DNA of 64,000 bases, taken from Vibrio sp. CDRSL-10 TSBA (GTDB lineage Bacteria > Pseudomonadota > Gammaproteobacteria > Enterobacterales > Vibrionaceae). Position numbers and translations under genes: made by a program. Numbering within the stretch: position 1 is the stretch's first letter; the number at the start of each line of letters is the position of its first letter. The stretch is from positions 1,550,001 to 1,614,000 of the forward strand of contig CP155566.1 in the NCBI GenBank assembly GCA_039696685.1. Direction: 5' to 3'. The notes beneath the pieces were generated by a model that saw only the letters and a list, made by a program, of their open reading frames with translations, had not been told where the DNA came from and searched no databases. This document shows positions 19,607 to 29,203 of this stretch, one piece after another.

Positions 19607-20053
19607 TTATCTTGCTTTGTTGATAATAAAACAGGTCGCTGAACCGAACCTCTGGCAAACAGTTTCCCTGCTTGATCCCGAATTGTGCCCTCTGCCACAC
19701 CCAGAGAAACGCGAGATATGAGTGACTTTTGCTTGTGCTATAAGCGTTTCGTTTTGGGGTATCGGACGCAACATTTTTACTGCCAAGTCGATGGTGCCAT
19801 AGCTAATACCAGCCTTGAGCATACTGTGCACCGCACAGCCGGTGACTGAATCGAGTACGGTAGCAGCGAAGCCGCCGTGCACGCCCCCCATAGGGTTGCA
19901 ATGCTGTTCGGCGGCGCGGCATTCGATCACCACGTTACCTTCTTCTACCTTCAGTCCGGACATGCCCATAGTGGCAAAAATAGTCGGAGGAGGGATATCC
20001 CCGTTGATGATGGCATTAAGGTGTTCCTGACCAGTTAAATGAGAAATGTCCAT
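19607..20053 (-). CDS. PaaI/hotdog-fold thioesterase with scrambled middle segment
   Basis: Hotdog thioesterase of 148 residues with the conserved NPMGGVHGGFAATVLDSVTG helix. From HISR onward the reading drifts. Dropping one T at + strand GAAAC 19706-19710 restores the family-like segment RSLGVAEGTIRDQAGKLFARG. The end SATCFIINKAR is in the original frame again, so a second, compensating change lies near 19640-19650, where GGTTCGGTTC (minus strand) occurs: either loss of one base or gain of five. The frame stays open by chance. Substrate unknown. Confidence 0.8.
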   Translation of the reverse strand: MDISHLTGQEHLNAIINGDIPPPTIFATMGMSGLKVEEGNVVIECRAAEQHCNPMGGVHGGFAATVLDSVTGCAVHSMLKAGISYGTIDLAVKMLRPIPQNETLIAQAKVTHISRFSGCGRGHNSGSSRETVCQRFGSATCFIINKAR

Positions 20054-20093
20054 AGTTGATTCCTTTCATTAATGCATGTTTATAAGAGTTTTC

Positions 20094-20954
20094 TTAAGCG
20101 GCTTTATCCACACCAGGCAAGGTTTTAAACCAGTCTAGGCTCTGTTGCCAGAGTGGTTGTGCATTGTGGCGAAAGTAACCCATGTGGCCAATTTTTCCGC
20201 CTAATGTTTGCGGGGACAGAGTGATTCTAGTAACGGATGTGCGATTGTAGTACTGGATAAAAGCATCTCTTGATGCCGGCATTGCCCATAGATCATCGGA
20301 TGCATTGGCGGCTACGATCGGAGTTTGTACAGACTGGTAAAGTTTTTCGATACCAGCCATCGCCGGATCGTCAAAAAAGTAATGACGGAAGCGGCACCAG
20401 TAGCGCCATTGTTCGAAAGCCTGTTTAGGTAAATCTTCACCCATGCCAAGCATGTTCCAGGCGCAGTAGCCTTTCCACCACGTAAGCACCGGTAATACCA
20501 GATTCCACATCGTCAGTACTTTCACTTGTTCAGCCAGCGGCATATACCCGTGCCAGCCAGCACCTGTGCCAAATACATAAAATCCAGAGACTTTATGATG
20601 ATTGGGAAGTAAACCGAATGCGTGTCCACCGTAGGAATGGCCAATCACGAACACCGGCACGTCATCTTGTGCCATCAAATCGATTGCTGCCGCTAGATCA
20701 TGTTTGCCCCAATCGAGCAGGTCCATTTTGAATCCCTTCAGTGAATCGGGTTTAGATTGACCGATTCCGCGATAGTCAAAGGTCAAAGTTTCAAAGCCTT
20801 GTTGGCTGGCAAACTGAGCAAAGCAGCGATAAAAGCCCTGTGGTACACCGGTAGCTCCGGCGACCACCACTTTGCCGTTTAGCTTACCAATTGCGGGGTA
20901 TCTTTGTCCGCTAAGCAGATAGTTATCTGCGGTGTGAAACGACGTCGATATCAT
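20094..20954 (-). CDS. Alpha/beta hydrolase
   Basis: 286-residue serine hydrolase. The nucleophile elbow is VIGHSYGGHAFG; the oxyanion-side loop is VVVAGATGVPQGFYRCFAQ. Other landmarks are FDYRGIGQSKP, ASDDLWAMP (acid) and KIGHMGYFR (probable catalytic His). No signal peptide. It resembles the YpfH/esterase-like predicted hydrolases common in Vibrio. It is divergent from a TetR gene 79 bp away, which likely controls it. Substrate unknown. Confidence 0.85.
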   Translation of the reverse strand: MISTSFHTADNYLLSGQRYPAIGKLNGKVVVAGATGVPQGFYRCFAQFASQQGFETLTFDYRGIGQSKPDSLKGFKMDLLDWGKHDLAAAIDLMAQDDVPVFVIGHSYGGHAFGLLPNHHKVSGFYVFGTGAGWHGYMPLAEQVKVLTMWNLVLPVLTWWKGYCAWNMLGMGEDLPKQAFEQWRYWCRFRHYFFDDPAMAGIEKLYQSVQTPIVAANASDDLWAMPASRDAFIQYYNRTSVTRITLSPQTLGGKIGHMGYFRHNAQPLWQQSLDWFKTLPGVDKAA

Positions 20955-21033
20955 GAGTCCCTCAAATTATAACGAGTGTCCTAATTGGGTTTGATGTTAT
21001 ATTATGACAATTGTTATAACAAGAGGTTAACAA

Positions 21034-21607
21034 ATGGCAACAGATGCTCAGAAAGGACGACAACGGGTGATCGAAGCTGCTGCTACCATGCTCTCATTGC
21101 ACGGTTTACGGGCGATCAGTATCCGGGAAGTGGTTAAATTTGCTCAGGCTCCCCTGGGTTCGACTTATCACAATTTCCCGCAGGGAAAATATCAAATTGT
21201 GACAGAAGCCATTCTTTGGGCAGGAGATCAGGCATCAACTCAACTAAAAAGTAGTCTGACCCTGGATAGAGACAATGGGCTGACGTTATTTGTGAGCCGA
21301 TGGCGGGAGCGGCTCAGTCAAAGCGAGTTTCGTGCCGGTTGTCCCATTGTCGCTGCAGCGATTGAAGCGCCGCAAGAAACCAGAGGCTGAGTCAGTACAA
21401 GCGGCGGTCTCCCGGGTATTTGGCGACTGGCAGCAGCTGATCGCCGAGTATTTGCAAGCGAAAGGTCACACAGAAAGTGTGGCGCAGTCCAGAGCACTGG
21501 GAATTATCGCCAGTATCGAAGGAGCGATTGTTTTGTGCCGTGCACATCAAAACAGCGCACCGCTGGATGCGATTTTAGAATGTCTGCCCCAGTTAGTTGA
21601 GTGTTAA
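21034..21607 (+). CDS. TetR-family regulator (YxaF/LmrA-like), one frameshift
   Basis: Repressor of about 190 residues after repair. The helix-turn-helix is RVIEAAATMLSLHGLRAISIREVV followed by the characteristic GSTYHNFPQGKYQIVTEA, seen in the LmrA/YxaF branch. The first frame stops at EAPQETRG; dropping one A at GAAAC 21376-21380 joins it to EAESVQAAVSRVFGDWQQL and the C-terminal ligand domain. Divergent from the alpha/beta hydrolase; autoregulation and hydrolase control are inferred. Confidence 0.85.
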
Positions 21608-21664
21608 AAACTAAGCAATAGCGTTAGTTTAAACTGCGTTGCCTCGCTGCATTTCTATGTTGCT

Positions 21665-22558
21665 TTAGCGCAGCAGATGACTGATTTGAGCAACACTGCT
21701 GATCGTATGCTGTAAATGTTCACGTAATGCTTGCGAGGCCTCAAGCTGTTTATTTTGCTCGAGTAAATCCAGAATGTGCAGGTGCTGAATAGCATGATCG
21801 TGATAGCGTTGTCTGTCCTGCATCGAGCGATAGGACAGCAGGCGGCGAATACGGTGAATCCGGTTCAGGGTATCGATAAAAAACGGGTTGCCAGATGCTT
21901 CAATTAAAGCTTGGTGAAATTGAACACCGCGTTGATGAAGTTGTTCGATACTGAAATGATCCGTGCCATTTTCCAGGATAGCAAGTTCCACCTCCCGACA
22001 CCGATTGAGAACATCTGGATTAAGTTGGTAACCGGGCTCAAGCAGGGCTGCCGGCTCAAGGGCTAAGCGCAGACGATAAGTCTGAATCAGGCTGTCTGGC
22101 GTGGTCAGCATGGTGGAAAATACCCAGCCGTAGCCTGGTTTTTTGCTGGCCCAGCCTTCCTCTGCAATCCTGCTCAGAACGTTTTGTAACTGCGCAGCTG
22201 TCAAAGCGTAGCGTTTTTTAATCTGTTGCTCGGAAAATTCATCGTCGAGAACACCAGCCAGGCGGTCTTCCGCTATCTGGAAATAGACCTTATCCAACAA
22301 ATCTTGTTGTTGCAGGTTGTGCCTGGATAAAAACGCTTCAACAGGTTGTTCTATGGTTTGATTAACGAAGTAGCCTTTATTGGGCTGACGCACCACAATG
22401 CCTTTTTTCTCAAGCATCGCCAGGGCTTTCGTCACCGGGGTTCGGGACAAAGAGAGATGGTCACCGATCACCTGGGCCGAAAGATGGGCACCCGCAGACA
22501 ACTGCTGGTCGCAGATATACTCAATAATTTGTGCGGGAACTGTATATTCGTCTGACAT
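21665..22558 (-). CDS. GntR-family regulator with two winged-helix modules and FCD-like domain
   Basis: 297 residues. The first winged helix (about 5-62) reads AQVIGDHLSLSRTPVTKALAML. A second winged-helix-like module lies at about 85-150 (EQQIKKRYALTAAQLQNVLSRI). The C-terminal helical part (about 160-297, FHQALIEASGNPFFIDTLNRI) is the FCD ligand-binding domain, usually for small organic acids. It is downstream of and on the same strand as the aconitase gene, about 113 bp away, so it likely regulates the hydroxyacid dehydrogenase-aconitase genes. Confidence 0.87.
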   Translation of the reverse strand: MSDEYTVPAQIIEYICDQQLSAGAHLSAQVIGDHLSLSRTPVTKALAMLEKKGIVVRQPNKGYFVNQTIEQPVEAFLSRHNLQQQDLLDKVYFQIAEDRLAGVLDDEFSEQQIKKRYALTAAQLQNVLSRIAEEGWASKKPGYGWVFSTMLTTPDSLIQTYRLRLALEPAALLEPGYQLNPDVLNRCREVELAILENGTDHFSIEQLHQRGVQFHQALIEASGNPFFIDTLNRIHRIRRLLSYRSMQDRQRYHDHAIQHLHILDLLEQNKQLEASQALREHLQHTISSVAQISHLLR

Positions 22559-22671
22559 ATGGATGCTGTTAAAGGGAGTGGCTGTTCAGCTGTCAAAGAT
22601 ACCCCAGTCGATGGCAAATCGCAATTGAGTTAATGACTGGGCTATCCGTTACAACTTATTGATTATATGAA

Positions 22672-25307
22672 TTAACTTACCATTGAATCTGCGTGCTCAT
22701 AACAGGCATATTGGCTCAGAATGTGGCGAAAAACTCCGCCCTGACGCAGCAGCTCAGCTTCCAGCCGGGTTTCGATTGCTGCGTTAACTCTAAATGTCAT
22801 TCGCTCTTCATCTGATTTAGCTCTGCGCACTGCAACCGTTACCTTTGCCTGAGGCTGAATGTGTTGTGGCTCGGCACAAATTTCAATTTGATCGCCATGT
22901 TGCAGGTTTAAATCGGCTAATTGCGCAGGTGACAGCACTAAAGGCAGAATCCCCATACCAATCAAATTGGAACGGTGGATACGTTCGAAACTCAGTGCCA
23001 GCACTGCATGGACATTGAGCAGTTTTTGCCCTTTTGCCGCCCAGTCGCGGGACGAGCCCATACCATACCGCTCTCCGGCAATAATCACCGTAGGTTGGCT
23101 CTCGGCGCGATATCGGTTCGCCACCTGCCAGACTGGCGCCACCTCACCGCTTGGGATGTGCAGGGTATGACCGACCGGGAGATTAGCTGCGAGCTGGTTG
23201 ACTAGGCTTTTATTATAAAATGCCGCGCGCATCATCACTTCCCAGTTGCCGCGGCGTGAGGAAAACACGTTCAAATCCGCGCGATCTTCGCCCCGTTGCA
23301 CCAGAAAATCGGCGATATAGCTTTGTTGCGGAATCGCGCTGGCCGGGGAAATGTGATCGGTCGTCACATCATCACCCAGTATCATCAGCGGGTAAGCACT
23401 GTAAGAGCCAAGGCTGCTTGGTGCATCCCTATCCACAAATGGCGGACGACGAATCGTGGTTGACTTACTGTCCCAGGCAAACAGCGGCGAATCCGTCACA
23501 CTGAGCTTATCCCAGCCAGGTTGCTGACTGGCTTTTTTAAATTCAGAGCTAAAATCGTTCGCATCCATTGCAAAATTAACGCTGTCCGAGATTTCTTGCC
23601 GGCTTGGCCAGATATCACGCAGAAATATCGCTTCTCCTTGCGCTGTAATGTGCAGAGGCTGCGACTCGAGATTGATGTGGGCATCGCCCGCGATGGCAAA
23701 CGCGACCACCAGAGCCGGCGACATCAGATAGCCCAGCTCCAGATCCGGATGAATCCGGCCCGGAAAATTACGGTTGCCTGAAATCGCCGCCACCGGAGTG
23801 ATTTCCCCTCTGGCCTGAGCTTGCTGAATTTTCTCCGGTAGTTGCCCGGAGTTGCCTATGCAGGTGCTGCAGCCATAGCCAACAATATCAAAGCCGAGCT
23901 GTGACAGTTCATCCAGCAGACCGGCCCGTTGCAGGTATTTGGCCGCGGCTGGTGAACCGGGTGCAAGCGAGGTTTTAACCCAATCGGGAATGGTCATGCC
24001 ATAGTGATTGGCTTTACGGGCCAGCAATCCGGCTGCAATCAGCAGGGCAGGATGTGTGGTATTGGTACAACTGGTGATCGCCGCTATCGCGACAGGATAA
24101 CTCGGTAACTCATCGCCGGCGGTATGTTTGATGCACTGCAAATTCAGTGAGGCCGGAATATGTTGATAGTCGAGTAAATCTTGCGGCCGTTTTGGTCCGG
24201 CGACCTGAGTGGAAATCTGGCGCAAATCGATAACAAGAGTGCGCGAATACTCAGGTGTCTGATCGGGCTCAAACCATAGGCCGTTGTTTTTGCAATAATG
24301 CTCGATCAGGCGGACTTGTTGCGGTGTACGGCCCGTTTCTGCGCAGGTAGTCCAGAGTCTGGCTGTCGACAGCAAAGTAGCCGGTGGTTGCGCCATACTC
24401 AGGTGCCATATTGGCAATGACGCAGCGGTCGTCGGCACTGAGCGATGACACGCCAGGTCCGAAAAACTCGACAAAATCTCCCGTCACGCCAAGATGACGT
24501 AAACGCTGCGTCACCACTAAGGCGAGGTCAGTCGCCTGCGCTGTACCGGTGAGCTCACCCACCAGTTTTACCCCGACAATGTCAGGAATGCGCAGCATGG
24601 TCGGAATACCAAACATTGCGCTTTGCGCTTCCAGTCCGCCGACGCCCCAGGCAAGCACTCCAATGCCATTGACCATAGGCGTGTGACTGTCTGTACCCAG
24701 CATCATATCCGGCGCCAGCCAATGTTCCTGACCGGATTGATAAGTGGTCACCACGCTCGCCAACTGTTCCAGGTTAATTGTGTGCATAATGCCGGTGCCC
24801 GGCGGATTAATACGCACATTGTTAAATGCTTTGCTTGCCCAGCGTAAAAAGCGATAGCGCTCTTCATTGCGTTGCATCTCTAAAGCGAGATTCTTAGGTG
24901 CCGCATTGGGCTCGGCGTAATATTCAACGGCCAGAGAGTGATCAACAGAAATATCGACTTGCAGAGAAGGATTAAGTTTGTTCGGGTCAATACCTTGCTC
25001 CGCCAGACAGTCACGCAGGGCCGCCATATCAACCAAAGCAGGAGTGCTGGTGGTATCGTGCATTAACACCCGTCCCGGATAGTAGGGAATTTCCTTATCG
25101 CTGCTCGCGGTCGGCAGCCAGTCAAATATGGTGTCAATCAGTGCAGAAACGCTCGTCGCCTGAGTGATTACGTACGGTATTTTCCAGCAGCAAACGCAGC
25201 ACATAAGGGAAAGAACTGATCTGTTGACCGCACAAGGACGGCAAATCCACATATTTGTAGCTTTTGTTATCCCATGGGAAATCATTAATAACAGACGCTT
25301 TTGTCAT
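22672..25307 (-). CDS. acnA: Aconitate hydratase A, two frameshifts
   Basis: [4Fe-4S] enzyme interconverting citrate and isocitrate; about 877 residues after repair, from ATG 25307 ([14 protein letters not shown]). Cluster cysteines appear in [20 protein letters not shown] and [15 protein letters not shown] are substrate-site motifs. Two breaks: GAAAC 25146-25150 (restored [16 protein letters not shown]) and GTTTC 24335-24339 (restored [12 protein letters not shown]). Both are removed by one-base loss at the same pentamer. Clustered with a 2-hydroxyacid dehydrogenase and a GntR regulator, so it may serve a special carboxylate pathway rather than, or besides, the TCA cycle. A related substrate such as 2-methylcitrate is possible. 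Confidence 0.9.
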
Positions 25308-25332
25308 TGGATGGACCTCCTTTTAACCGACA

Positions 25333-26310
25333 TTAACCATTGATGACGCTGTGCAGCGCCTCACCGTGAACAGAACGCAGAATATTGGCAAAGCAGTAAT
25401 CGATTCTGCGTTGCCAGTTATCAATCGATGTTCCCGCCATATGCGGAGTCAGGATAACGTTGTCCCGATTGATGAATGGGTTATCAGCAGGGAGTGGTTC
25501 AACAGCAAAAGTATCGAGGGCGGCGCCGGCGATGAGTCCCTGGTCCAGCGCATCGATCAAGGCCGGTTCATGAATAATGGCACCGCGCGCGGTATTGATG
25601 AGCAGGGCATTGCGTTTCATCAGGCTAAACTGCTCAAAACTGAGCATCTGGCGGGTTTCTGTCACCAAGGGTGTATGCAGGGTAATGATGTCAGAGGTAT
25701 TAAGCAGTTGATCCAGTGGCATCCATGTGGCGTTCAGGCTTTGTTCTGTCTCCGGGGCGATTCTGGAGCGCGAGTAGTAGGCCACCTTGCCCTTAAATCC
25801 CGCAACAATGTGCGCCACGGCCTGACCGATGTGGCCAAAACCGATAATACCGACCTGTTTATCTCTGAGCTCACCCAGGCTCAGCGCATGTTTATGGCCC
25901 AGCCAATCTCCGTTTTGCATGCCGTTGTGGTGTGCAGGCAGTTTTCTCAGCAGACTCAGCATCAGCAGGACGGCATGCTCGGCAACGGTCCATGAATTGA
26001 CACTACCGTTATTAGCGACCGGAATATCCAGTTGTCTGAACCGGCCCAGATCGAGCAGATCGGAGCCGGCACTAAGTAGTTGCACCAGTTTTACATTGTG
26101 CAGAACGTCGAAATCGTTAAACGGCACGCTGTAAATGATTACGAATTCTGCACTGGCCAGTTTCGAACGGCGCTCTTCATCACTTGTCGTGTCGTCACAA
26201 AGGTGGAGTGCAAATCCGGCAGGGACACTGCTTTTGATCTGTTCGATGACCAAGTCAGGGATACTTGAGCTATTTTTATAGAGTAAAACAATAGATTGGG
26301 TAGAGGGCAT
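25333..26310 (-). CDS. D-isomer-specific 2-hydroxyacid dehydrogenase
   Basis: NAD(P)-dependent reductase, 325 residues from ATG 26310 with AAGGAAG upstream; a longer frame to 26406 lacks conservation. Nucleotide-binding motif VGIIGFGHIGQAVAHIV. The catalytic triad is visible as Arg in INTARGAIIHEP, Glu in FAVEPLPADNP and His in LTPHMAGTS. The aconitase gene starts 25 bp downstream, so the two form an operon. Substrate unknown; the aconitase neighbour suggests a hydroxy-di/tricarboxylate or keto acid. Confidence 0.9.
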   Translation of the reverse strand: MPSTQSIVLLYKNSSSIPDLVIEQIKSSVPAGFALHLCDDTTSDEERRSKLASAEFVIIYSVPFNDFDVLHNVKLVQLLSAGSDLLDLGRFRQLDIPVANNGSVNSWTVAEHAVLLMLSLLRKLPAHHNGMQNGDWLGHKHALSLGELRDKQVGIIGFGHIGQAVAHIVAGFKGKVAYYSRSRIAPETEQSLNATWMPLDQLLNTSDIITLHTPLVTETRQMLSFEQFSLMKRNALLINTARGAIIHEPALIDALDQGLIAGAALDTFAVEPLPADNPFINRDNVILTPHMAGTSIDNWQRRIDYCFANILRSVHGEALHSVING

Positions 26311-26364
26311 AGAAAGCTTCCTTGTTTCTTGAGACCAGAATGGCTGACTTTTATCGTTATTAAT

Positions 26365-26388
26365 TGCATTTTTTAGATGTAAAATGCA
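26365..26388. promoter_or_regulatory. Inverted repeat TGCATTTT-N8-AAAATGCA
   Basis: Perfect 8-base arms (26365-26372 and 26381-26388) lie 55 bp upstream of the hydroxyacid dehydrogenase start, in the promoter region. A second repeat with the same arms lies 37 bp further up. This looks like an operator pair; the nearby GntR protein is the obvious candidate binder. Confidence 0.5.
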
Positions 26389-26400
26389 CTTTCTGCATAA

Positions 26401-26426
26401 TTGCATTTTTATATTTAAAAATGCAA
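26401..26426. promoter_or_regulatory. Inverted repeat TTGCATTTTT-N6-AAAAATGCAA
   Basis: Perfect 10-base arms (26401-26410 and 26417-26426) share the TGCATTTT/AAAATGCA core with the repeat at 26365-26388. The pair is consistent with cooperative binding of a dimeric regulator upstream of the dehydrogenase-aconitase operon. Confidence 0.5.
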
Positions 26427-26456
26427 TAAGTGTGGGTGTGAAATTTTAAGAACTGT

Positions 26457-26491
26457 GCGCTTGATATGTGTGATTTGCACATATCAAGCGC
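26457..26491. repeat. 14-bp inverted repeat, seven-base loop
   Basis: GCGCTTGATATGTG (26457-26470) and its exact reverse complement (26478-26491). It lies in the 330-base gap between the CobW gene end and the dehydrogenase promoter. It could terminate the CobW transcript at a distance or be a regulator site. No T-run is adjacent. I see no gene in 26427-26742. Confidence 0.6.
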
Positions 26492-26742
26492 TGTATCAAC
26501 AGCGGGGAATTGGAAGGTATGCACGTCGCAAAGCGAAATCTGAGGGTTTAAGCAGTCTGAGACTCATGGTGTTTAGTTAAAATCCGGCCCTCGAACTGTG
26601 TAGGAAGTTTTGTCTGCAGGTGTTGGGTGTCGGACGGTCTGCTCAAATTGGAAATGCATGTCTGAGCACGGTTGGTAGTCAGGTTTCGCCCTGGTCTCAT
26701 TCGGTTGATAAGGCCAGAGCGTGATACTCATGGGAAGAGGGC

Positions 26743-27787
26743 TTAAGCTTTAAGCTGGCACGCCAGCATATCGCGCTCGATCTGCTGCCAGTCTAATTCC
26801 CGGGTGCTGATGATTTCGATGCGGCTGTCGCGGCGATAGGCGACTTTATCGAAGTCGTGCTCGTCATTAACCCGGTTAAAGAAGACCCAGGCGTTACCGA
26901 TGCGGATCACGCCTTTGATACGTTGTACATCGGTCAGTCCGGTTAATATCTCTTCCAGCGCCCAGTAATCGAAGCAATCGTCGCGGTGGAACAGCCAGCC
27001 GCAGCTGTATAAACCGCTGCCGTGACCGGTTTTACGCACCGGTTTACCCGGTTCAGGAGCAGTCTCATGGTGATGTTCGTGGGTGTGATCGTGGTGATGG
27101 TCATGATGTTGGTGTTCATGTTCATGTTCATGATTGTGAGCATGAGCATCCGGGAACTGCGCTTTGAGTTGTCCATTACGTACCAGATCCAGCAGAGCAG
27201 GATCAATCCTGCCGCGAATTGTCCGGCCCAGATGCTGTTTCGGCGGGAACATATTCCCTAAGCTACTTTCTGCCAGTTCAATTTGTGGCTCTTCGGCCAG
27301 GTCACATTTGTTGATCAGGACCACATCCGCCAGGTTAAGCTGATCGTGGAAAATCGGATTGCTCAGCACTTCTTCCTGCGCCAGACAGCGCGGGTCGAGC
27401 AGGCAAACTGTGGCGCGCAGGTCGAGTACGTTTTTAAAACCCGGTCCCATCAGAGTATCAATGATACCTTCCGGGTGGCCGATGCCCGTCGGTTCAATGA
27501 TCAGACGATCAGGATTGGCGTGTTCGATTAACGCCCGGACGGTCTGACCCAGCGACGCGCCAAGTGAACAACAAATGCAGCCACCGGCCAGTTTCTTTAA
27601 TATGCAGGCCGTCTTCGGTCGGCATCATCTCCTGATCAATCCCTACCTGACCAAATTCATTGACCAGTACTGCCCACGATTCACCTTGCGGCTTTTTCGC
27701 CAGCAGGGCGTTGATGGTTGTGGTTTTTCCGACCCCGAGAAATCCGGTGATGATGTTGGTCGGGATAGTTTTTGCTTGTTCATTCAT
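26743..27787 (-). CDS. CobW/ZNG1-type GTPase metallochaperone with His-rich stretch, one frameshift
   Basis: G3E-family GTPase, about 347 residues after repair. Walker A GFLGVGKTTTINAL near the N-terminus and NKCD for guanine recognition. The frame breaks at + strand GTTTC 27591-27595; dropping one base joins GLHIKE to LAGGCICCSLGASLGQ, which contains the diagnostic CxCC metal motif. A long histidine run (HAHNHEHEHEHQHHDHHH, about residues 230-255) precedes the CobW C-terminal domain. Family role: delivering zinc or other metal to client proteins. A zinc role is inferred; no Zur site was found. Confidence 0.88.
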
Positions 27788-28032
27788 AGTGATTCTTTGC
27801 TTAAGTCCAGGGCTTGAGTTGCAGCGATGCGAAGTTGTTATTCTGATTTAGTGTTACAACATAACAATATTGCGCGGGGTCTGGCAACTTAAACTGGTTG
27901 GATATCAAGGGCAGAGAACCTGAAACCAGGTTAAAGAGCAGGCTTTTACCGTCAGGAACAGCAAAAGCCTGTGTGTGGTGGGGGGGATGTGTCGATAAAT
28001 TTAAAATGGCAGCGAGTATTTGCGCGGTAAGC

Positions 28033-28626
28033 TTACAAAGCAGATTTCTTCATTCTGACCAACCAGCCAGCGATGTGCCCACTTAACTCCATCATCAAGT
28101 TCACCAACCCTGCAAACTGAGCGGCTAAATACTGCTTGAATAGCAATGCGGTCAGCGCGCTAATCAAGTATCCACCCAAGATATCGAAAGGATAGTGCAC
28201 GCCGACAAAAACCCGTGCCCAGCCGGTGCTTAACGACAAGGCTAAAAGCACCAACCCTAACTTGCGCAAGGATTTTTCGAAGCACAGGTAGAAAGCAACA
28301 CTGGCGAACAAAGTGATGTGATCGCTTGGAAACGAGGAATCACTGGCATGGCTGATCAGCTTGATGCCTAAGTGATCGACAAACGGACGGTTGTGATACC
28401 AGACAAGTGAAATGGCATAGTTTACCGCCAGCGCCAATACGGTCGTTAACCCGGCGTTAAATGCCACCGTTTTAGAGTGTTTATCACGCATCCACAACAG
28501 TGCCAGACACAGCGGGATGAGAAAAACCGGCAGTTCTGCACATAGTTTTGCGAGTTCCAACAGCGCAGGGCTGGGTTGATGAGAAGGGTTAATCAGCAGA
28601 AATAGCCAGTGGTTAAAGGATTCCAT
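28033..28626 (-). CDS. PAP2-family undecaprenyl pyrophosphate phosphatase (BcrC/YbjG type)
   Basis: Membrane phosphatase of 197 residues that would recycle the undecaprenyl carrier or another lipid phosphate. The three PAP2 motifs are present: YHNRPF, FPSDH and the GVHYPFDILGG motif preceded by AR. About five membrane segments. No operon partner; the CobW gene starts about 245 bp downstream on the same strand. It marks the left border of the accessory region. Confidence 0.85.
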   Translation of the reverse strand: MESFNHWLFLLINPSHQPSPALLELAKLCAELPVFLIPLCLALLWMRDKHSKTVAFNAGLTTVLALAVNYAISLVWYHNRPFVDHLGIKLISHASDSSFPSDHITLFASVAFYLCFEKSLRKLGLVLLALSLSTGWARVFVGVHYPFDILGGYLISALTALLFKQYLAAQFAGLVNLMMELSGHIAGWLVRMKKSAL

Positions 28627-29203
28627 AAAAAACTCGTTGAATATCTAATTAAAACTTGCAAGCAAAGCTACGCAACGAAACTTAAGAAACGCTTAAGGGA
28701 CTGAATCAATGAGGTTTTTCTACTCGGGCATACTAAAGTCGGAACCACATCAAGCTGATGTTTGTAACGATGGTGATACAAACGCAAAGTGCTAAGCTCA
28801 GCTAAGCCTTCTCCATGGCCGATCGCCTCTGTTATCAGTACCTCCAACGTAACTTATAACAATGGTTGTCTTTTCTTTAATATTGCCGTAGGAATGAGGT
28901 CGGTAATTTGATATAAACTTATGCATTCTGTTGTCATTCATCGGCTTTGCTATCGACAAGGTATGGCGGTAGCGTTTCTGAAATTGAGGGATTGGAGCAG
29001 AATAGTCATGATATAAGTTTGTAGAATCGAGCTCCTGTGTTATTCAAAAGCTAAAGTGTAGATGTACTATAGCTATTACTGCACATAATCTCATTACTCT
29101 TTACGAATTTGTTAAACAATAAGTTTTTGAACCATATTATATGTATCGCTTAGTCTGATTCGATACAATACGGTTAATAATATTGTAAGGTTTTAACTGC
29201 AAC
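28627..29203. other. A+T-rich gap at the left edge of the accessory region
   Basis: 577 bases with no convincing open frame. The right part (about 29040-29200) is A/T-rich and should contain the helicase promoter. I could not find an attachment-site repeat or integrase remnant. Possible chromosome/island junction. Confidence 0.4.

Noticed and set aside
25351..25995. 214-codon antisense frame in the hydroxyacid dehydrogenase
   Set aside because: Shadow; the sense strand carries all catalytic motifs.
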